From the NCBI GenBank assembly GCA_019930625.1, contig CP082844.1, positions 2,480,001 through 2,544,000 of the forward strand: a DNA stretch of 64,000 nt, given 5' to 3'. Of the stretch, positions 35,372-44,684 are shown one piece after another; position 1 is the stretch's first letter; every line of letters starts with the position of its first letter. The position numbers were made by a program, and so were the translations under genes. Origin of the DNA: Nocardia asteroides (lineage in GTDB: Bacteria; Actinomycetota; Actinomycetes; Mycobacteriales; Mycobacteriaceae). Below the pieces are notes generated by a model. That model worked only from the letters and a program-made list of their open reading frames with translations. It was not told the origin of the DNA and did not search any database.

Positions 35372-36801
35372 AGCTCACCCGGTTCGTCCGTACCCAGCTG
35401 ATCATCTTCTCCGTGCTGACGGTGATCGGCCTGGTGATCATGGGCGGGACATACGTGAAGCTGCCCGCGATGTTCGGCATCGGGCGCTACGAGGTCACGG
35501 TGCAGCTGGCCGCGACGGGCGGTCTCTACCCGACGGCGAACGTCGCCTACCGCGGCACGAACGTCGGTGTGGTGAAAGAGGTCCGGCTCACGCCCGTAGG
35601 CGTCGACGCGCGACTGTCCATCGCCAGCGACTACAAGATCCCCGCCGACGTCGACGCGTGGGTGCGCAGCGTCTCCGCGGTCGGCGAGCAGTACGTGGAC
35701 CTGGTGCCCGCCGAGAACCGCACGGGCGGAAACCTGCGCGACGGCAGCGTGATCCCGGTGGAGCGCACCAAGCTGCCGCAAGACGTCGGCGCGCTGCTCG
35801 ACCAGGCCGACCGGTTGCTGTCGAGCGTCGCGGACACCCGGCTGCGGCAGGTCATCGACGAGGCGTTCCTGGCCTTCAACGGCGCCGGACCGGATCTGCA
35901 GCGGTTCATCGACTCCGCGTCGCTGCTGGTGCAGGAAGCGCAGGCCAACGCCGAACCGACGAAGCAGTTGCTCGACCAGATCGGGCCACTGCTGGACACC
36001 CAGACCCGCTCGGACGCGGCGATCCGTTCCTGGACCGCCGATCTGGCGACGGTCACCGATCAGCTGCGCGGCCACGATCCCGCGTTGCGCGGTGTGCTGC
36101 GCGAGGGCCCGTCCGGGATGCAGCGGGTGACCGACCTGTTCGACGATCTGCGTCCGACGCTGCCGCTGCTGCTGTCGAACCTGGTCAGCGTCGGCCAGGT
36201 CGCGGTCACTTATCACGCCGGCCTGGAGCAGATCCTGGTGATCTACCCGCCGCTGGTCGCCGCGCTGCTGACCGCGGTCCGCGGCCCGCTGGAATACGGC
36301 GCGCTGGTCGACTTCATGGCGTTGGTCAACGACCCGCCCGCGTGCACCACCGGCTTCCTCCCACCGGACCAGCGCCGCTCGCCGAGCGAGCTCGACACTC
36401 CCGACACCCCGCCCGGCCTGTACTGCAAGGTGCCGCAGGACGCGCCCGAGGCGGTGCGCGGCATCCGCAACACGCCGTGCGTGGAGGTGCCCGGTGTGCG
36501 CGCCCCGACGCCGGAACTGTGCCGGACCGGGTACGTTCCGGTGGGCGACAACCCGCCGTTCGGGCCGCCGCAGCCGGTCGCGCCCGCGGCAGCGCCGGCG
36601 GCGGAGCCCGACGAACCCCCGGTCGTGGCACCGGCGAGTTACGGCGGCGACACACCCGCCGCCGCCCGCGCGTACGACCCGGCCACCGGCGCGTACATCG
36701 GCACCGACGGGCGGACATACCGACAGGGCGATATCGGACCGGGCGGTTCGGGCACGGTACCGTCGAGCTGGCAGGCGATGCTCGAGGAGCAGCAACGATG
36801 A
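35368..36801 (+). CDS. mce4F: Mce4F substrate-binding protein
   Basis: The 477-aa protein starts at GTG 35368 inside the mce4E stop. It has a hydrophobic N-terminus (LIIFSVLTVIGLVIMGGTY), an MCE domain (ATGGLYPTANVAYRGTNVGV), a helical domain and a long Pro/Ala-rich C-terminal tail containing a Tyr/Gly-rich end. It is the last MCE subunit of the operon and overlaps the first Mce-associated gene by 4 nt. Confidence 0.93.
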   Translation: MKLTRFVRTQLIIFSVLTVIGLVIMGGTYVKLPAMFGIGRYEVTVQLAATGGLYPTANVAYRGTNVGVVKEVRLTPVGVDARLSIASDYKIPADVDAWVRSVSAVGEQYVDLVPAENRTGGNLRDGSVIPVERTKLPQDVGALLDQADRLLSSVADTRLRQVIDEAFLAFNGAGPDLQRFIDSASLLVQEAQANAEPTKQLLDQIGPLLDTQTRSDAAIRSWTADLATVTDQLRGHDPALRGVLREGPSGMQRVTDLFDDLRPTLPLLLSNLVSVGQVAVTYHAGLEQILVIYPPLVAALLTAVRGPLEYGALVDFMALVNDPPACTTGFLPPDQRRSPSELDTPDTPPGLYCKVPQDAPEAVRGIRNTPCVEVPGVRAPTPELCRTGYVPVGDNPPFGPPQPVAPAAAPAAEPDEPPVVAPASYGGDTPAAARAYDPATGAYIGTDGRTYRQGDIGPGGSGTVPSSWQAMLEEQQR

Positions 36802-37598
36802 GTGAGAGCAACGGAGAAGGCCACCGCTCGCGACGGCGTGCGGTGCGCTCGGCCGGGCCCCCGGTCGAGGAGAACGCGACACCCACCGGCGCGAAGACTG
36901 CGGCGCCCGAGGTTCCCGCTGCCCGCGAGACCGCGCCCGCCGCCGATAGCGGGACGAGTTCAGTTGCGGCCGAGTCGGACCTCTCGGCCGCACCGGCCGC
37001 CCCGGCACCGGCCACGGGCGATGCGGACACGGCGGTCGCACTGGCGAAAACAGACGCGCAGTCGTCCCCCGAGGCGACGCCGACCGAACAGAAGACCGCT
37101 CCCAGCAAGGGGCGCAACCTCCCGCGAGTGCTCGCGACCGCTGCCGCGGCGTTGCTGGTCATCGCGCTGGTATGCGGTGCGGCCCTCTCGGTTCTCGCGA
37201 TGCGCTCGGCGCACGAACGCGACGAGCGGCGCGCCGAATACGTCGAGACCGCCAGGCAGGCGGTCGTCAACCTGACCACCATCCGCGCCGATTCGGCCAA
37301 GCAGGACATCGACCGGATCCTCTCGCTGGCCTCCGGCGAGTTCAAGACCGAGTTCGACGGCCGGGTCGACCCGTTCACCAGCATCGTGCAGCAGGCCAAG
37401 GTGGTTTCCAGCGGCGAGATCGTGGAGGCCGCGCTGGAGAGCGACGACGATCGCTCCGGGCGGGTGCTGGTCGCGGCCAAGCAGACGCTGACCAACGCGG
37501 GCCAGGCCGAGCCGCAGACCAGGTATTACCGGTTCCGGGTCACCGTGTCGCGCGGCGACACCGGGCTGACCGTGTCCGATGTGGAGTTCGTGGCATGA
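36798..37598 (+). CDS. mam4A: Mce-associated membrane protein Mam4A
   Basis: The protein has 266 aa. A long disordered Ala/Pro/Thr/Glu-rich N-terminus (about 115 residues) precedes one transmembrane segment (VLATAAAALLVIALVCGAAL) and an extracytoplasmic domain of the Mce-associated (NTF2-like) type ending in RYYRFRVTVSRGDTG. It corresponds in position to Rv3493c. Family knowledge: Mam proteins stabilise Mce transporters. It overlaps mce4F and mam4B by 4 nt each. Confidence 0.9.
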   Translation: MSESNGEGHRSRRRAVRSAGPPVEENATPTGAKTAAPEVPAARETAPAADSGTSSVAAESDLSAAPAAPAPATGDADTAVALAKTDAQSSPEATPTEQKTAPSKGRNLPRVLATAAAALLVIALVCGAALSVLAMRSAHERDERRAEYVETARQAVVNLTTIRADSAKQDIDRILSLASGEFKTEFDGRVDPFTSIVQQAKVVSSGEIVEAALESDDDRSGRVLVAAKQTLTNAGQAEPQTRYYRFRVTVSRGDTGLTVSDVEFVA

Positions 37599-38098
37599 GC
37601 GGCGACAGCAGGAACGGAATGCGAGCCAGGATCCTGCTCGCGGTGCTCGGGGTGGTGGTCGCGGCCGCCGCGGTGCTCGGCGGCGTGAACGGCTACCGCT
37701 ACTGGGATGACCGGCAGGCCGAGCAGTCGCGCAAGGACGCGGTGGCGACGGCGGGGCGCACCGTCGAGGCCATGTTCACCTACACCCCGCAGACCGTGGA
37801 CACCGAGCTGCGCAAGTCCGCCGACAATCTCACCGGCGACTTCCGCGAGGACTACCTGACGCTGATCGATAAGCAGATCGCGCCGGGCGCCAAGGAGAAG
37901 CAGCTCACCGTCACCGCGACCACGCAGGCGGGCGGCGTCATCTCCGCCGACCGCTCGCACGCGCAGGTTCTGCTGTTCCTCAACCAGGTCATGACCAGCA
38001 AGGACACCCCGCAGGGCACCACTACCGGCAGCCGCGTGCGCGTCAGTTTGACGAAATCCGACTCGCGCTGGCTGGTCGAGGCGGTCACCCCGGTCTGA
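37595..38098 (+). CDS. mam4B: Mce-associated membrane protein Mam4B
   Basis: The 167-aa protein has one N-terminal transmembrane segment (ILLAVLGVVVAAAAVLGGV) followed by a periplasmic-side domain with the typical DDRQAEQSRKDAVATAGRTV and VSLTKSDSRWLVEAVTPV ends of Mce-associated proteins. It is the last gene of the mce4 operon, corresponding to Rv3492c. It converges on phoR with only 26 nt between stops and no clear terminator. Confidence 0.9.
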   Translation: MSGDSRNGMRARILLAVLGVVVAAAAVLGGVNGYRYWDDRQAEQSRKDAVATAGRTVEAMFTYTPQTVDTELRKSADNLTGDFREDYLTLIDKQIAPGAKEKQLTVTATTQAGGVISADRSHAQVLLFLNQVMTSKDTPQGTTTGSRVRVSLTKSDSRWLVEAVTPV

Positions 38099-38124
38099 GA
38101 CGGGTGTCCGCGGCCGGTGCGCCG

Positions 38125-39588
38125 CTAGGACTCCGACGACGGCCTGCGGGGTAGCCGCACGGTGAACGTCGTCCCCATCTCGGTCGAACTCCGGACGCCG
38201 ACCTCGCCGCCGTGCGCGGTCACCAGCGCCTGCACGATGGACAAGCCGAGCCCGGTGCCGCCGCTGGACCGGGCGCGTGAGGCATCGGCGCGATAGAAGC
38301 GCTCGAAGACACGTTCGGCCTGCTCCGGCGGCAGACCGGGGCCGGTGTCGGCCACCTCGAGCAGCACGTCGTCGGGGCCGGGCGTCAGCAGCACCGTCAC
38401 CTTCGCGTCGGGCGCGGTGTGCGTGACGGCGTTGTTCAACAGATTCGTCAGAACTTGGCGCAGTCTTGCCTCGTCGCCGACCACCTCGAGCGTTCCCTCG
38501 CCCGGTTCGATCTTCAGCTCGACGGTGCGGGCGGGGCCGTCGGCCTGTCCGGCGGCGACCACGGCGCGCGCGTTGTGCACCGCGTCGCTGGCGACGGCGA
38601 GCAGGTCGACCGGGCCCAGTTCCAGCGGGCGATGGGCGTCCAGTCGCGCGAGCATCAGCAGGTCTTCCACGAGCACGCCCATCCGCTGGGATTCCCGCTC
38701 GATGCGGTCCATGAACGCGGCGGGCTCGTCGGTGGCGCCTTGGCGATACAGTTCGGCGAACCCGCGGATCGTCGTCAGGGGGGTGCGCAGCTCGTGACTG
38801 GCGTCGGCGATGAAGCGGCGCATGCGTTCCTCGGACCGGCGCGCCGCCTCCTCGGACGCGGCGGTCGCGGTGAAGGCGCGCTGGATCTGCGCGAGCATGC
38901 CGTTCAGCGACCTGGACAGCCGGTCCACCTCGGTGTCGGCGCCGCGCACGGGGACGCGGCGGTGCAGGTCGCCGCGGGCGATGGCCGCGGCGGTGCTCTC
39001 CACCCGGCGCAGCGGCCGCAGACTGCGCCGCACCACGAAGTACGCCATCACCCCCAGCACGGCCAGCACGATCGCCCCGACGATCAGTTCGAGCATCACC
39101 AGCCGGTGCACGGTGTCGGTGTTCTGGGTGAGCGGCAACGCCACCGTCGTGGTGCCCTCCGGCGTGCGCAGTGTCAGCGCGCGCCACTGGATCGGTGCTC
39201 CGTCCACGGAGCCGACGGTGTACGGCCCTGGTCGCGGTGTCGATGGCAGATCCGGCACGGCGTCGACGGCGAACGCCCGGAGGAAGAACACGTGCCCGTC
39301 ACTACGCACCGAGCGCACAAAGAACTGGCTCGGAGCGTGACGCGATTCCGCGGGCGGCACCGGCGGTGGCGGTCCCCGCCTGGACCATTCCATCGCGCCC
39401 TCGCGCAACTGCTGGTCGGTCCGGTCGGTCAGCTGCTGTTCCAGGGCCGAGGTGACCACCATGCCCGAGACGAGCAGGCCGAGCCCGGCGGTGAGCACCA
39501 GCAGAACCGTCAGCGTCACACGCAGTGGGACCGCCGAGAGCAGACCGGATACCTTCGCGCGCGCCGTGACGAGCCGGCCGGGGCTCAT
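38125..39588 (-). CDS. phoR: Sensor histidine kinase PhoR-like
   Basis: The 487-aa protein has transmembrane segments near residues 22-48 and 160-185 flanking an extracytoplasmic sensor loop, a HAMP domain with [13 protein letters not shown], the phosphorylated His in [18 protein letters not shown], and the N, G1 and G2 boxes ([29 protein letters not shown]). The adjacent response regulator is clearly PhoP-like, and the kinase length fits mycobacterial PhoR (485 aa). It overlaps phoP by 4 nt. In related genera PhoPR responds to acidic pH and chloride and governs lipid and stress genes. Confidence 0.88.
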   Translation of the reverse strand: MSPGRLVTARAKVSGLLSAVPLRVTLTVLLVLTAGLGLLVSGMVVTSALEQQLTDRTDQQLREGAMEWSRRGPPPPVPPAESRHAPSQFFVRSVRSDGHVFFLRAFAVDAVPDLPSTPRPGPYTVGSVDGAPIQWRALTLRTPEGTTTVALPLTQNTDTVHRLVMLELIVGAIVLAVLGVMAYFVVRRSLRPLRRVESTAAAIARGDLHRRVPVRGADTEVDRLSRSLNGMLAQIQRAFTATAASEEAARRSEERMRRFIADASHELRTPLTTIRGFAELYRQGATDEPAAFMDRIERESQRMGVLVEDLLMLARLDAHRPLELGPVDLLAVASDAVHNARAVVAAGQADGPARTVELKIEPGEGTLEVVGDEARLRQVLTNLLNNAVTHTAPDAKVTVLLTPGPDDVLLEVADTGPGLPPEQAERVFERFYRADASRARSSGGTGLGLSIVQALVTAHGGEVGVRSSTEMGTTFTVRLPRRPSSES

Positions 39589-40316
39589 GTACCGCTCTTG
39601 CGATGGGGCGCGCGCATGACGTAGCCGACCCCGCGCAGAGTGTGGATCAACCGTGTGTCCCCGGTGTCCACCTTCTTGCGCAGGTAGGAGACGTAGGTCT
39701 CCACCACGCCGACCTCGCCGCCGAAGTCGTAGCGCCACACGTGGTCGAGGATGCGCGGCTTGCTCAGCACGGTGCCCGCGTTGACCATGAAGTAGCGCAG
39801 CAGCGTGAACTCGGTGGGCGACAGGGCGACCGGCTCGCCCGCCTTCCACACCTCATGGGTGTCGTCGTCGAGCTCGATGTCCTCGAAACGGATCCGCGGA
39901 CTCTCTCGCTGCGGCGCGGCGTGACCCGCGCGGCGCAGGATGACCCGCAGCCGGGCCACCACTTCTTCCAAGCTGAACGGCTTGGTGACGTAGTCGTCGG
40001 CGCCCAGCGTGAGGCCGGTGACCTTGTCCTGCACGTCGTCGCGCGCGGTCAGGAACAACACGGGCGCGTCGATGCCGTCGGCGCGCAGCCTGCGCAGCAG
40101 GCCGAAGCCGTCCATCCCCGGCATCATCACGTCCACGATGAACGCCTGCGGACGGAAAATGCGCGCCTTGTCCAGCGCTTGGGCTCCATCGGCCGCGGAG
40201 TCGACCTCGAAGCCCTGGTAGCGCAGGCTCACCGCGAGCAGTTCGACGATCATCGGCTCGTCGTCGACAACCAGGACCCTGGCCTCGGGGGTCTGCCGCA
40301 CGGGCGCACCACTCAT
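39585..40316 (-). CDS. phoP: Response regulator PhoP-like (OmpR family)
   Basis: The 243-aa protein starts at ATG 40316. The receiver domain has VLVVDDEPMIVELL, the phospho-Asp in AFIVDVMMPGMDGFGLLRRL, and the conserved Lys in DDYVTKPFSLEE. The C-terminal winged helix has LSPTEFTLLRYFMVNAGTVL and VVETYVSYLRKKVDTG. Segments such as ILDHVWRYDFGGEV are almost those of M. tuberculosis PhoP, which controls phosphate-independent, pH-linked lipid and stress responses. A PhoP-box-like direct repeat lies 44 nt upstream, so autoregulation is likely. Confidence 0.92.
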   Translation of the reverse strand: MSGAPVRQTPEARVLVVDDEPMIVELLAVSLRYQGFEVDSAADGAQALDKARIFRPQAFIVDVMMPGMDGFGLLRRLRADGIDAPVLFLTARDDVQDKVTGLTLGADDYVTKPFSLEEVVARLRVILRRAGHAAPQRESPRIRFEDIELDDDTHEVWKAGEPVALSPTEFTLLRYFMVNAGTVLSKPRILDHVWRYDFGGEVGVVETYVSYLRKKVDTGDTRLIHTLRGVGYVMRAPHRKSGT

Positions 40317-40359
40317 GGCTACATGGTCCGGCATCCGGCTGCGAGGTTCCTGGACCAAA

Positions 40360-40377
40360 GCTGGGTGATTGCTGTGA
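40360..40377 (-). promoter_or_regulatory. PhoP-box-like direct repeat upstream of phoP
   Basis: Read on the phoP strand the site is TCACAGC, 4 nt (AATC), ACCCAGC, ending 44 nt before the phoP start. Mycobacterial PhoP binds two direct TCACAGC-type 7-mers 4 nt apart; the first half is exact and the second matches 5 of 7. Confidence 0.6.
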
Positions 40378-40386
40378 ACGCGGGCT

Positions 40387-41946
40387 TCAGCGGTCGCGGT
40401 CCTCGGGGAAGACGTCCTCGTCGGTGAGCAGCGCGCTGCCCGCGACCTGGTCCTGCGCCAAGGCGTCCAGGAATGCCCGCGCCCAGCGATCCACGTCGTG
40501 GGCCAGCACCTGCCTGCGCAACGCGCGCATCCGCCTGCGTTTGACGTCGCGCTCGTCCTCCAGCGCGGCGACGATGGCGTCCTTCACGTCGTCCAGGTCG
40601 TGCGGGTTGCAGAGGTAGGCCTGCCGAAGTTCGGCCGCGGCGCCGGTGAACTCGCTCAGCACCAAGGCGCCGTTGAGCCCGCTGTGACACGCGACGTACT
40701 CCTTGGCGACCAGGTTCATGCCGTCGCGCAGCGGCGTCACCAGCATCACGTCGGCGGCCACGAAGAACGCGACCAGTTCGTCGCGCGGGATGGGGCGGTG
40801 CAGGTAGTGCACCACCGGGTAGCCGACCCGGGCGAACTCGCCGTTGATCCGGCCGACCTGGCGCTCGATGTCGCCGCGCATCTGGATGTAGCTCTCGACC
40901 CGCTCGCGACTGGGAGTGGCCAGCTGGATCATGACCGTGTCGGCAGGATCGACCCGGCCGTCGATGAGCAGCTCCTCGAGCGCGTTGAGCCGGATATCGA
41001 TGCCCTTGGTGTAGTCCAGCCGGTCCACACCGAGCAGGATGTTCTTCGGATTCCCCAGTTCGGCTCGGATCTTGGCGGCGCGCTCGCGCACCGACCTGCG
41101 GCGGGAGTGTTCGTCCAGCTCGGCCGACGCGATCGAGATCGGGAACGCCCCGACCCGCACCGTACGGAACCCGACCTGGACGACGCCGAGCTTGGAGCGC
41201 ACGCCGACCGAGCCTCGGGAGGTCGGTTGACCGGCCAGCCTACGGGCCAGGTAGAGGAAGTTCTGCGCGCCGCCAGGCAGGTGGAAGCCGATGAGGTCGG
41301 CGCCGAGCAAGCCCTCCACGATCTCGGTCCGCCACGGCATCTGCATGAACAGCTCGACCGGCGGGAACGGGATGTGCAGGAAGAAACCTATGGTCAGGTC
41401 CGGGCGCAGCATGCGCAGCATCTTGGGCACCAGCTGGAGCTGGTAGTCCTGCACCCATACGGTCGCGCCCTCGGCGGCGACCTTCGCGGTGGCCTCGGCG
41501 AAGCGCCGGTTCACGGTGACGTAGGCGCTCCACCATTTGCGGTCGTAGACCGGACGCACGATCACGTCGTGGTAGAGCGGCCACAGCGTGCCGTTGGAGA
41601 AGCCTTCGTAGTAGTCGGCCACCTCTTGGGCCGACAGCGGGACCGGATGCAGTTCGAGGCCGTCCTCGATGATCGGGTCCACGTCGACGTTGGGGACGCC
41701 CGCCCAGCCGACCCACGCCCCCTTGTTGTTGCGCAGGACCGATTCCAGCGCGGTGACCAGACCGCCCGGGCTGCGTTTCCAGCGGGTGCTGCCGTCGGGC
41801 AGTCGTTCGAGGTCGACGGGGAGCCGGTTGGCGACGACGACGAAACCGGAGCCCGCGCCGGAGCCGGGGTTGTTGTCCGCCGCGGTCTCGGCGATCGAGG
41901 TCTGTCTGGCGTGCTCGGAGTCGTCGGACGGGTTCATCTGGTCCAC
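40387..41946 (-). CDS. otsA: Trehalose-6-phosphate synthase OtsA
   Basis: The 519-aa GT20 glycosyltransferase joins glucose from a nucleotide sugar to glucose-6-phosphate. Motifs: [68 protein letters not shown] and [19 protein letters not shown]. The start is GTG 41946 with AAAGGA 7 nt upstream; an ATG at 41937 is the alternative. In M. tuberculosis otsA (Rv3490) also lies close to the mce4 locus. phoP follows on the same strand after 70 nt. Confidence 0.95.
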   Translation of the reverse strand: MDQMNPSDDSEHARQTSIAETAADNNPGSGAGSGFVVVANRLPVDLERLPDGSTRWKRSPGGLVTALESVLRNNKGAWVGWAGVPNVDVDPIIEDGLELHPVPLSAQEVADYYEGFSNGTLWPLYHDVIVRPVYDRKWWSAYVTVNRRFAEATAKVAAEGATVWVQDYQLQLVPKMLRMLRPDLTIGFFLHIPFPPVELFMQMPWRTEIVEGLLGADLIGFHLPGGAQNFLYLARRLAGQPTSRGSVGVRSKLGVVQVGFRTVRVGAFPISIASAELDEHSRRRSVRERAAKIRAELGNPKNILLGVDRLDYTKGIDIRLNALEELLIDGRVDPADTVMIQLATPSRERVESYIQMRGDIERQVGRINGEFARVGYPVVHYLHRPIPRDELVAFFVAADVMLVTPLRDGMNLVAKEYVACHSGLNGALVLSEFTGAAAELRQAYLCNPHDLDDVKDAIVAALEDERDVKRRRMRALRRQVLAHDVDRWARAFLDALAQDQVAGSALLTDEDVFPEDRDR

Positions 41947-42021
41947 TCACGCATCCTTTGCGCGTTGCTGTATCCCGCTGGAGTTGTGTGGTCGACGTCG
42001 CCGTTGGCGTCGAGAACGAGG

Positions 42022-42192
42022 TTATTCGCCTCGAGCGTTCGGTCCAATACCCAGCATGGACAACAACATCCGGCACTCATCGGCGTCCTCGGCGTAAGCA
42101 GCGACCACCCGCTGCGCCTGACGCGCGGTTTCGTCGGCGAGCGGTTCCAGATCGTCGTCCGCAATGTCGTTCGCGCTGCCCTTCGCGGCCAT
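42022..42192 (-). CDS. Conserved 56-aa protein upstream of otsA
   Basis: A small gene read from ATG 42192 with GGGAGGA 7 nt upstream, ending at TAA 42022, 75 nt before otsA on the same strand. The acidic, helix-forming peptide begins MAAKGSANDIADDDLEPLAD and ends RMLLSMLGIGPNARGE. Position and size match the unnamed Rv3489 next to otsA in M. tuberculosis, so it is probably real despite its length. No function is known. Longer frames across the same DNA have unlikely composition. Confidence 0.7.
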   Translation of the reverse strand: MAAKGSANDIADDDLEPLADETARQAQRVVAAYAEDADECRMLLSMLGIGPNARGE

Positions 42193-42383
42193 CGTCAAGT
42201 CCTCCCGGCTTCGTGCGCACTTACCCTGCGAAAAGCCAATGGTATGCGACGCTGGGGGGTGCGCCCGCCGGGGCGTTGGCCGAAGGGCGGCGCCCGCCGT
42301 CAGGGCACCCCGGTCGGTGCGCCGATCCCCGCGGTCCCTATACCGTGGGGGAAGCGCAGCACCAACTCCACGAAAGGGTCGAT

Positions 42384-43217
42384 ATGCCGCTGGCCACGGT
42401 GAACGGGATTTCCCTCAACTATCAGGTGAAGGGTGACCGCGCCAAGGGCACCGACGCCAAGGGCTCCGCACCGCTCGTGGTCATGATCATGGGCACCGGC
42501 AGCCCCGGCCGGGTATGGGAGCTGCACCAGGTCCCCGCCCTGGTCGCCGCCGGTTACCGGGTGTGCACCTTCGACAATCGCGGCATCGCGCCGTCCTTCG
42601 AGGCCGCCTCCGGCATGACGATCGATGATCTGGTCGCCGACACCGCCGCCCTGATCGAGTTCCTGGGCGAGGGCCCGGCGCTGGTGGTGGGCACGTCGAT
42701 GGGGGCGCGCGTGGCGCAGGAACTGGCGCTGGCCCGCCCCGACCTGGTGCGCAAGGCGGTCTTCATGGCCGGACACGGGCGGCTGGACCAGTTCCAGAAG
42801 ACGCTCTCGCTCGGCGAACACGAACTCGACGCGAGCGGGGTGAAGCTGCCGCCGAAATACGAGGCGGCGATCACCGCGGTCATGAACCTCTCGCCCGCGA
42901 CCATGGCCGAGTCGAATGCCGCGCGCGACTGGCTGGACCTGTTCGAGTTCACCGGCGGGCCGGTCTCGCCCGGTATCCGCGCTCAGCGCAGGATGGACCA
43001 CGATTTCGACCGGGTGCAGGCCTACCGGGCGATCCGCGTGCCCTGCCTTTCGGTCGGATTCGCCGACGACCGGATGATTCCGCCGTATCTGTCCAGGGAG
43101 ATCGCCGAGGTGATCCCGGGCGCGCGGTACCAGGAGGTACCGGACGCCGGGCATTTCGGATATTTGGAGCGGCCCGAAGCGGTCAACAAGATTCTCCTGG
43201 ACTTCTTCGGTGGCTGA
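42384..43217 (+). CDS. Alpha/beta-fold hydrolase
   Basis: The 277-aa hydrolase starts at ATG 42384. Nucleophile elbow VVGTSMGARVAQELA (Ser), oxyanion region VVMIMGTGSPGRVWELHQVP, acid likely the Asp in VGFADDRMIPP, and catalytic His in VPDAGHFGYLERPE, so the triad appears complete. The reaction cannot be specified: esterase, thioesterase or C-C hydrolase are possible. A free-standing mbtH gene follows 184 nt downstream, so a link with a peptide synthetase is conceivable, but no synthetase genes are in the window. Confidence 0.82.
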   Translation: MPLATVNGISLNYQVKGDRAKGTDAKGSAPLVVMIMGTGSPGRVWELHQVPALVAAGYRVCTFDNRGIAPSFEAASGMTIDDLVADTAALIEFLGEGPALVVGTSMGARVAQELALARPDLVRKAVFMAGHGRLDQFQKTLSLGEHELDASGVKLPPKYEAAITAVMNLSPATMAESNAARDWLDLFEFTGGPVSPGIRAQRRMDHDFDRVQAYRAIRVPCLSVGFADDRMIPPYLSREIAEVIPGARYQEVPDAGHFGYLERPEAVNKILLDFFGG

Positions 43218-43401
43218 TTGCGAGTCGGCCGAAGTGACGACGGTCGGGGTGACAGCATAGGTAAGCGCCCAGGCGTAACGTCTTGCTTGCTAGTGTCGAA
43301 ACAACGCTCGGGTTCGCACGGCGCCAGGGTTTCGTAGTAACCCGGCACCGTGTGAACCAGGAGCGATCCCGTACATAGCGCCAGTATCCAGTGAGGTGAA
43401 A

Positions 43402-43644
43402 TTGAGCACCAACCCCTTCGATGATGAAGACGGCCGCTTCTTCGTCCTGGTCAACGACGAGGAACAGCATTCCCTGTGGCCGGCCTTCGCAGAGGTTCCA
43501 GCCGGGTGGCGAGTCGTATTCGGTGAGGACAGCCGCGCCGCCTGCGTCGAGTACGTGGAGAAGAACTGGACCGACATGCGCCCGAAGAGCCTGCGGGACG
43601 CCATGGCCGCCGACGACGCGGCCCGGCAGGGCGCCCAGTCCTGA
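43402..43644 (+). CDS. MbtH-family protein
   Basis: The 80-aa protein is read from TTG 43402, placed by GAGGTGAA just upstream and by the usual MSTNPFDD start of the family; GTG 43396 is possible. It has the family Trp/Ser/Leu pattern ([20 protein letters not shown] and [18 protein letters not shown]). MbtH proteins bind and activate NRPS adenylation domains. None is nearby, so this orphan copy must serve a synthetase encoded elsewhere. I see no convincing iron-box repeat upstream. Confidence 0.9.
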   Translation: MSTNPFDDEDGRFFVLVNDEEQHSLWPAFAEVPAGWRVVFGEDSRAACVEYVEKNWTDMRPKSLRDAMAADDAARQGAQS

Positions 43645-43679
43645 TCGGTCCTGTGAGTGCCGCGCCCACGGCGCGGTAG

Positions 43680-43774
43680 GTTCGCGGCTCCGTCATGGCT
43701 CGCGTCCCGGCGGCCGCCGCTCGCGACTTCGTCGTGGGCGGGTCGGTCGCTCGGACCGGAGCGGAGCCGCGAAC
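43680..43774. other. Long-range 13-bp inverted repeat after mbtH
   Basis: GTTCGCGGCTCCG (43680-43692) and CGGAGCCGCGAAC (43762-43774) are exactly complementary across 69 nt. It may be an mbtH terminator or a structured untranslated region; no gene is supported between mbtH and the tRNA. Confidence 0.4.
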
Positions 43775-43852
43775 GAGCACTGCTCGATCTCTCTTCACTC
43801 GAAAGCGGTTGTCTGGTTCGCAGGCCCGGATCGGCGTCTAACGCCGGTTCTG

Positions 43853-43883
43853 TTGTCACACAGTCGGCGAGCCCGGTTATGAT
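43853..43883 (+). promoter_or_regulatory. Promoter of the tRNA-Thr gene
   Basis: TTGTCA (43853-43858) and TATGAT (43878-43883) lie 19 nt apart, close to a vegetative sigma promoter; transcription would begin a few bases before the tRNA at 43898. Confidence 0.6.
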
Positions 43884-43897
43884 GACAACCGCTTCCC

Positions 43898-43969
43898 GCC
43901 TCCTTAGCTCAGTGGTAGAGCACTCGCCTTGTAAGCGAGCGGTCGTCAGTTCAATCCTGACAGGGGGCT
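43898..43969 (+). tRNA. tRNA-Thr (anticodon TGT)
   Basis: A 72-nt cloverleaf: acceptor GCCTCCT pairs with AGGGGGC, D-arm GCTCAGTGGTAGAGC, anticodon stem CTCGC/GCGAG with loop CTTGTAA (anticodon TGT, Thr), and T-arm GTCAG TTCAATC CTGAC. The 3' CCA is not encoded. It reads ACA codons. Confidence 0.95.
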
Positions 43970-43983
43970 CTGTCCGCCGTTGC

Positions 43984-44046
43984 GCGTTTCGGGGCTCGGT
44001 GGTAGACCGTGCCGAGTCGTAAGCGCGCGGTCGTCGGCAAGGGGGG
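43984..44046 (+). pseudogene. Decayed copy of the tRNA-Thr gene
   Basis: Starting 15 nt after the tRNA, GGCTCGGTGGTAGACC and GTAAGCGCGCGGTCGTCGG match the D-arm and the 3' half of the anticodon arm plus variable region of the intact tRNA (17 of 19 in the second stretch). The anticodon loop is altered, the T-arm is missing, and AGGGGG of the 3' acceptor follows directly. It cannot fold as a tRNA and is a degenerate tandem duplicate or recombination scar. Confidence 0.65.
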
Positions 44047-44684
44047 AAGGGGTTTGTCGATCGCTGTGCGCATCGAGGCGCAGCGTCGGGGCCGAGGTGA
44101 CCGGATTCGGGTCAGTGTCCTCGCAGGGGCGGGAGTTCGCTTCGGTCATGCCATGGCTCAGGGGTGGATGATTCGCGGATCCCGGCTCGGATGGGCGACT
44201 GTCGTCGCGGTCCCGGGTAGGCGCTGGCGTGGCGCGGTACCGTCCGGTTCGAGCTCACCGCTTCGCCGACGATGGCCGACACTGTGCGCGGCAACGACTT
44301 GCGCCGGACGAGTCCGGATCAATTTCGACAGAAGACTTGGGGGGAAGGTCATTCCATTCCAGCGAGGCGGGCTCAGTACACCGTCCGACCAGTATGACGC
44401 CATCCAGCGAACGGTCAGCATATCTGACTACCGACCGACGAGCATGTTTCCGGCTAAGAGTCTGTTTGTAGTCTGGTGTGCGCAAACAGATCTCGTGAAA
44501 GGCCTGTTCAGGTCACGCGCAAACACCGGATGGGCCACAAACGGGACATGACGGCATACTTCGCGCACATTCGGGAAAATCTAGGTGCGTCGGGATCCTC
44601 ATCTGCCGAAAGTTGTTGAGATGTACGAATACAACGCGACGCTGCCGACCGATACGCGGGCTCGTACGACCCAGGGGGTGCGCG
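44047..44684. other. Gene-free stretch between pseudo-tRNA and lysin gene
   Basis: About 640 nt with no supported gene. Overlapping short frames have poor codon use. The last 300 nt are clearly less GC-rich than the surroundings. I see no integrase, att-like repeat of the tRNA 3' end or recognisable RNA. Confidence 0.5.

Noticed and set aside
41934..42164. A 76-codon minus-strand frame overlapping otsA's start
   Set aside because: It conflicts with the 56-aa gene at 42022-42192, which has a strong ribosome site and a matching homologue position.
43218..43401. Iron-box (IdeR site) before mbtH
   Set aside because: The best candidate near 43258 has only one recognisable half and does not fit the 19-bp palindrome.
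43984..44046. A second functional tRNA
   Set aside because: The T-arm is missing and the anticodon arm is mispaired, so it cannot form a cloverleaf.
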